Below, piece by piece: positions 36,683 through 39,717 of a DNA stretch of 39,717 nucleotides. The notes under the pieces were generated by a model, which saw nothing but the letters and a program-made list of their open reading frames with translations, ran no database searches and had not been told where the DNA came from. This DNA comes from Pirellulales bacterium. GTDB lineage: Bacteria; Planctomycetota; Planctomycetia; Pirellulales; JAICIG01. A program made the translations under genes and the position numbers. The DNA lies in assembly GCA_025927475.1 (NCBI GenBank), contig JAICLL010000044.1, positions 1 to 39,717 of the forward strand, in the 5' to 3' direction. Within the stretch, counting starts at the first letter, position 1. Every line of letters starts with the position of its first letter.

Positions 36683-38032
36683 CTACTTTTCGAGCAATCC
36701 CCGATAGTTCCGCATGACCAAATGGCTGTCGATCTTTTGCACCAGGTCGAAGGCCACGCTGACGGCGATCAACAAGCCGGTGCCGCCGTAAAAGCTGGCC
36801 AGCGTGAAGTCGATATTCGCCATGTTGGCGACGAGCATCGGCATGATCGCCACCAAGGCCAAAAACCCCGCCCCGACGTAGGTGATGCGCACCATGACCT
36901 TTTCCAGGTAATCGGTGGTCCGCTTGCCAGGCCGGTAGCCGGGAATGAAGGTGCCGAAGTTCTTCAGGTTTTCGGCCATGTCTTTGGGGTTGAAGGTAAT
37001 GGCCGTCCAGAAATAGCAGAAGAAGTAAATCAGCACCACGTACAGCACGTTGTGCGTATAGGCGGTGTACGATTGCAGCGAATCTTGCGCCTCGCGAAAG
37101 AACGCCGTGGGATAGACGCGGTTGAGCATATCGAAACCCAGCGCCGGAAACATCAGCAAGCTGCTGGCAAAGATGATGGGCATCACGCCGGCCTGGTTGA
37201 CGCGCAGCGGCAGGTATTGCCGCGTGCCGCCGTAAACCCGCCGCCCGCGGACATGTTTGGCGCTTTGCGTGGGAATGCGCCGCTGGCCTTGGGTGATAAA
37301 CACCACGCCCACGACCACGGCCACAAACAGCATGGCCAGCACCATCAACTTGGCGACGCCCATTTCGCCGGTGCCGCCTTCGAGCACCAGGTTGCCCGTC
37401 AGCAGTGGCTTCAGCAGGTCGTAGCCGGCCTTAGGCATGCGGGCCAGAATGCCGGCCATGATCAACAGGCTGATGCCGTTGCCGATGCCGAATTCGTCGA
37501 TCTGCTCGCCCAGCCACATCAGAAACACCGTGCCGGCGGTCATCGTCATGACGGAGACAAAATACCACGAGAGCGGCAACGCGCCGCCCACGAGAAACTG
37601 CGAGTCGATCATGTTCTGGCCGACCAGAAACTTGACGTAAATCCAGCTTTGGAACAGGCACAGCACGACCGTGGCGTAGCGCGTGTATTCGTTGATTTTC
37701 TTGCGGCCGCTTTCGCCTTCTTTTTGCAGCTCCTCGAGCGGCTTCCAAACGCTGCCCAGCAATTGGAAGATAATCGAGGCCGAGATATACGGCATGATGC
37801 CCAGGCCAAAGATGGTGGCGTTGTCGAGCTGCGAGGCGCTGAACGTCGCCACGTTTTCCAAGATTTTCCCCAGCCCCGCGTCGCCACTCGAAGTGAAGAG
37901 GCTCTTCGATTGGTCGATGATCGGCAGCGGAATCCACGAGCCGACGCGGTAAATGGCCAACAAGCCCAGCGTCAGCAAGATTTTGCGGCGCAGCTCGGGG
38001 ATGGTGAAGACGATGCGTATTTTTTCCCACAT
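36683..38032 (-). CDS. secY: Preprotein translocase subunit SecY
   Basis: 449 residues, the channel-forming core of the Sec translocon, with ten membrane helices. Conserved motifs include GLGIMPYISASIIFQLL (helix 2), GIGNGISLLIMAGI, and the cytoplasmic loop with QGQRRIPTQSAK and RQYLPLRVNQAGVMPIIFAS. GGAG lies 7 nt before the ATG. A hairpin-forming repeat separates it from rplO upstream. Confidence 0.98.
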   Translation of the reverse strand: MWEKIRIVFTIPELRRKILLTLGLLAIYRVGSWIPLPIIDQSKSLFTSSGDAGLGKILENVATFSASQLDNATIFGLGIMPYISASIIFQLLGSVWKPLEELQKEGESGRKKINEYTRYATVVLCLFQSWIYVKFLVGQNMIDSQFLVGGALPLSWYFVSVMTMTAGTVFLMWLGEQIDEFGIGNGISLLIMAGILARMPKAGYDLLKPLLTGNLVLEGGTGEMGVAKLMVLAMLFVAVVVGVVFITQGQRRIPTQSAKHVRGRRVYGGTRQYLPLRVNQAGVMPIIFASSLLMFPALGFDMLNRVYPTAFFREAQDSLQSYTAYTHNVLYVVLIYFFCYFWTAITFNPKDMAENLKNFGTFIPGYRPGKRTTDYLEKVMVRITYVGAGFLALVAIMPMLVANMANIDFTLASFYGGTGLLIAVSVAFDLVQKIDSHLVMRNYRGLLEK

Positions 38033-38124
38033 AGTGCGCTCCGTCGGTTCTATCTACGCCTAATCACGTCTGGTGGCTGGGGCAGAGCCTTGGCGATGCC
38101 CCGGAAGGTAACCCCGGCACACTT

Positions 38125-38185
38125 GGAGGATGGCCTTCCTAGGCCGTCTACCTCGTGGCTGGACGGCCTAGGAAGGCCATCCTCC
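38125..38185. repeat. Dispersed repeat D, perfect 24-bp inverted repeat
   Basis: Arms 38125-38148 and 38162-38185 (core gatggccttcctaggccgtc) are exact reverse complements around a 13-nt loop. It lies between rplO and secY, inside the ribosomal operon, and would form a very stable stem in the transcript. Confidence 0.95.
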
Positions 38186-38187
38186 GT

Positions 38188-38685
38188 TTATGCCATCGCC
38201 TTCCTCGCCCGCTTCTGATTTTTGACGACCGGCGCCTTGGGAGGCAAGACCACTGCCTGGCCACCCGCCGCCGAAATCTTCTCCAGGGCCGATTTACTGA
38301 ACCGGTGGGCCGTGATTTTCAGCTTCTTGGTCAGCTCGCCGCCGCCTAACACCTTGAACTGGTCGAACCTGCCCTTGAGCTTGCCCAGGGCCTTGAGCGA
38401 TTCGATCGTCACTTCGGCCCCGTTGTCGAATAGCTCGTTCAGTTCGCCCACGTTGAGGGCCTTGATTTCCTCGGCCCACTGATTGTGGAAGCCGCGCTTG
38501 GGCACGCGGCGCACCAGCGGCATCTGGCCGCCCTCGAAGGCGGGATGGGCGGTCCAGCCGGCCAATTGGCCCTGACCTTTGTGCCCGCGGCCGGCGGTTT
38601 TGCCGCGGCCCGAGCCGGGACCACGGCCGACGCGCAGCCGTCGCTTGTGTTTTTTAATGCCGCGATGGACGTCGTGAAGCTGCAT
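38188..38685 (-). CDS. rplO: 50S ribosomal protein L15
   Basis: 165 residues. Typical L15 start [20 protein letters not shown], Gly-rich [19 protein letters not shown] segment and [11 protein letters not shown]. The ATG overlaps the TAA stop of rpsE by one base, showing coupling. The C-terminus ([20 protein letters not shown]) is normal. Confidence 0.97.
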   Translation of the reverse strand: MQLHDVHRGIKKHKRRLRVGRGPGSGRGKTAGRGHKGQGQLAGWTAHPAFEGGQMPLVRRVPKRGFHNQWAEEIKALNVGELNELFDNGAEVTIESLKALGKLKGRFDQFKVLGGGELTKKLKITAHRFSKSALEKISAAGGQAVVLPPKAPVVKNQKRARKAMA

Positions 38686-39173
38686 TAGAGTGTGACTCCC
38701 CGTAGCCGCTCGATCTCTTGTTTCGAGCGCAGACTAAGCAACGCTTGCAGGGTCGCCTTGACCAGGTTGGCCGGATTGGTCGACCCGAAGCTTTTGGTAA
38801 GAATATCGTGGATGCCGGCGGCTTCGCAAACCGCCCGGACGCTGCTGCCCGCCTTGACGCCCGTGCCCGGCGCGGCGGGCACCAGCACCACCAAGGCCGC
38901 GCCGAACTGGCCTTGCACCGTGTGCGGAATGGTCGGCCCGGCCAAAGGAATCTCGACCAGATTGCGGCTGCCGTCCTTGACGGCCTTCTCGACCGCGGGC
39001 GGAACCTCGTTGGCTTTGCCATAGCCCCAGCCCACCTTGCCGCGGCCATTGCCGACCACCACCATGGCCGAGAAGCTGAAGCGGCGCCCGCCTTTGACCA
39101 CGGCGGCGCAACGCCGAATCTTCACGACCTTATCGATCAGTTCACCACGACCGCCGCCGCTGCCAGTAGACAT
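38685..39173 (-). CDS. rpsE: 30S ribosomal protein S5
   Basis: 162 residues. S5 motifs [36 protein letters not shown] and [20 protein letters not shown] are present. S5 helps decoding accuracy and mRNA unwinding in the 30S subunit. rpmD (L30), which normally follows rpsE, is absent; rplO follows directly. Confidence 0.97.
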   Translation of the reverse strand: MSTGSGGGRGELIDKVVKIRRCAAVVKGGRRFSFSAMVVVGNGRGKVGWGYGKANEVPPAVEKAVKDGSRNLVEIPLAGPTIPHTVQGQFGAALVVLVPAAPGTGVKAGSSVRAVCEAAGIHDILTKSFGSTNPANLVKATLQALLSLRSKQEIERLRGVTL

Positions 39174-39218
39174 AGGGATTTTCGATTTTGGATTTGGGGT
39201 TTTCGATTGATCGCAATT

Positions 39219-39587
39219 CTAAAACGCCAGGCCGGCTTCGCGGGCGGCCTCGGCCAGGGCGGCGATCCGCCCGTGATACTTGTATTCGCGGCGGTCAAAG
39301 GCGACTTCCTTGATGCCGGCCGCCAAGGCTCGCTCCGCCAGGGCCTTGCCCACGGCTTGGGCGGCGTTTTTATTGCCGCCGTAATTCGCCTCGTCGGCAA
39401 TGGCTTTGTCAACCGTGCTGGCCGCCACCAAGGTGTGGCCGCGCTCGTCGTCGATGATCTGCGCGTACATGTGCTTATGGCTGCGATGAACGCTCAGCCG
39501 GGGGCGCGTCGAGTCTCGCTTGATGCGGTTGCGCACCCGAAACCCCCGCCGCTGCCGCTGATGCGCAATGGTCTTTTCGTGGTTCAT
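39219..39587 (-). CDS. rplR: 50S ribosomal protein L18
   Basis: 122 residues, binds 5S rRNA in the 50S subunit. The basic start [20 protein letters not shown] and motifs [20 protein letters not shown] and [20 protein letters not shown] are typical. A 45-bp spacer to rpsE is made of low-complexity T/G-rich DNA. Confidence 0.97.
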   Translation of the reverse strand: MNHEKTIAHQRQRRGFRVRNRIKRDSTRPRLSVHRSHKHMYAQIIDDERGHTLVAASTVDKAIADEANYGGNKNAAQAVGKALAERALAAGIKEVAFDRREYKYHGRIAALAEAAREAGLAF

Positions 39588-39717
39588 AACTCTTGTCGTG
39601 CGGTCGATGTTGCGATGCCCTAAAGTCGTCTTTTGCGCCGCGAAAATAAAGAATAATTATCGGGGCCGAAAGAGAAAGTAGGTTTGGGGGGTTGGTTTAT
39701 TTGTGAGATGGATTCCC
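39588..39717. other. Non-coding spacer upstream of rplR, window edge
   Basis: All three minus-strand frames contain stops and no L6-like C-terminus is seen, although rplF normally sits close to rplR. The DNA is AT-rich compared with its surroundings. Either rplF lies further upstream or the operon is interrupted here. Confidence 0.5.

Noticed and set aside
36053..38218. 721-residue plus-strand open frame across adk and secY
   Set aside because: It is antisense to two certain housekeeping genes and has a His/Gln-rich composition typical of a shadow frame.

Overview
This is a GC-rich bacterial chromosome fragment, most likely from a planctomycete (Planctomycetota, probably Pirellulales or a relative). 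The lineage call is inferred from several signs. The broken RHS/YD-repeat surface protein at the left end carries an N-terminal LEALEARE-type motif. There is a secreted formylglycine-type sulfatase, a redoxin / cytochrome c / copper monooxygenase-like fusion protein, tandem bacterial PH-domain proteins, and many short palindromic repeats between genes. No rRNA, tRNA, CRISPR array, transposase or phage gene was recognised.

Layout, left to right. 0-3 kb: an RHS/YD-repeat gene on the minus strand that needs at least two frame changes to read through, a gene-poor stretch, and a small acidic protein with an internal 24-bp duplication. 3-9.3 kb: a GT-C (family 39/83-like) glycosyltransferase, a glycine-rich secreted protein, a TolC-family outer membrane protein, and a shortened, apparently inactive cyanophycin-synthetase-like protein. 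9.5-12.3 kb: an NtrB/NtrC-type two-component pair with overlapping genes. 12.3-16.4 kb: a minus-strand operon of RNase Y, a YmdB-type phosphoesterase and a membrane Ser/Thr kinase, the last two joined by a GTGA overlap.

17-24.7 kb: tilS, a sulfatase, a membrane protein made of two homologous halves, a second GT-C glycosyltransferase, then pyrK and an rRNA pseudouridine synthase (ATGA overlap). 25-29.2 kb: a small putative lipoprotein, mannose-6-phosphate isomerase divergent from tatC (with an unusually long first periplasmic loop), and two PH-domain genes overlapping by ATGA, the second of them frameshifted. 29.3-35 kb, plus strand: ATP sulfurylase, a secreted low-complexity protein, a VapBC-like toxin-antitoxin pair, truB and the redoxin/cytochrome/copper fusion. 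35.3-39.7 kb, minus strand: the distal spc ribosomal operon in the order rplR-rpsE-rplO-secY-adk-map, without an rpmD gene between rpsE and rplO.

Most genes are housekeeping. The least ordinary content is the doubly degenerate CphA-like protein, the three-domain redox fusion, the frameshifted genes, and four families of hairpin-forming repeats. Several of the repeats sit where convergent genes end, and one lies inside the spc operon.
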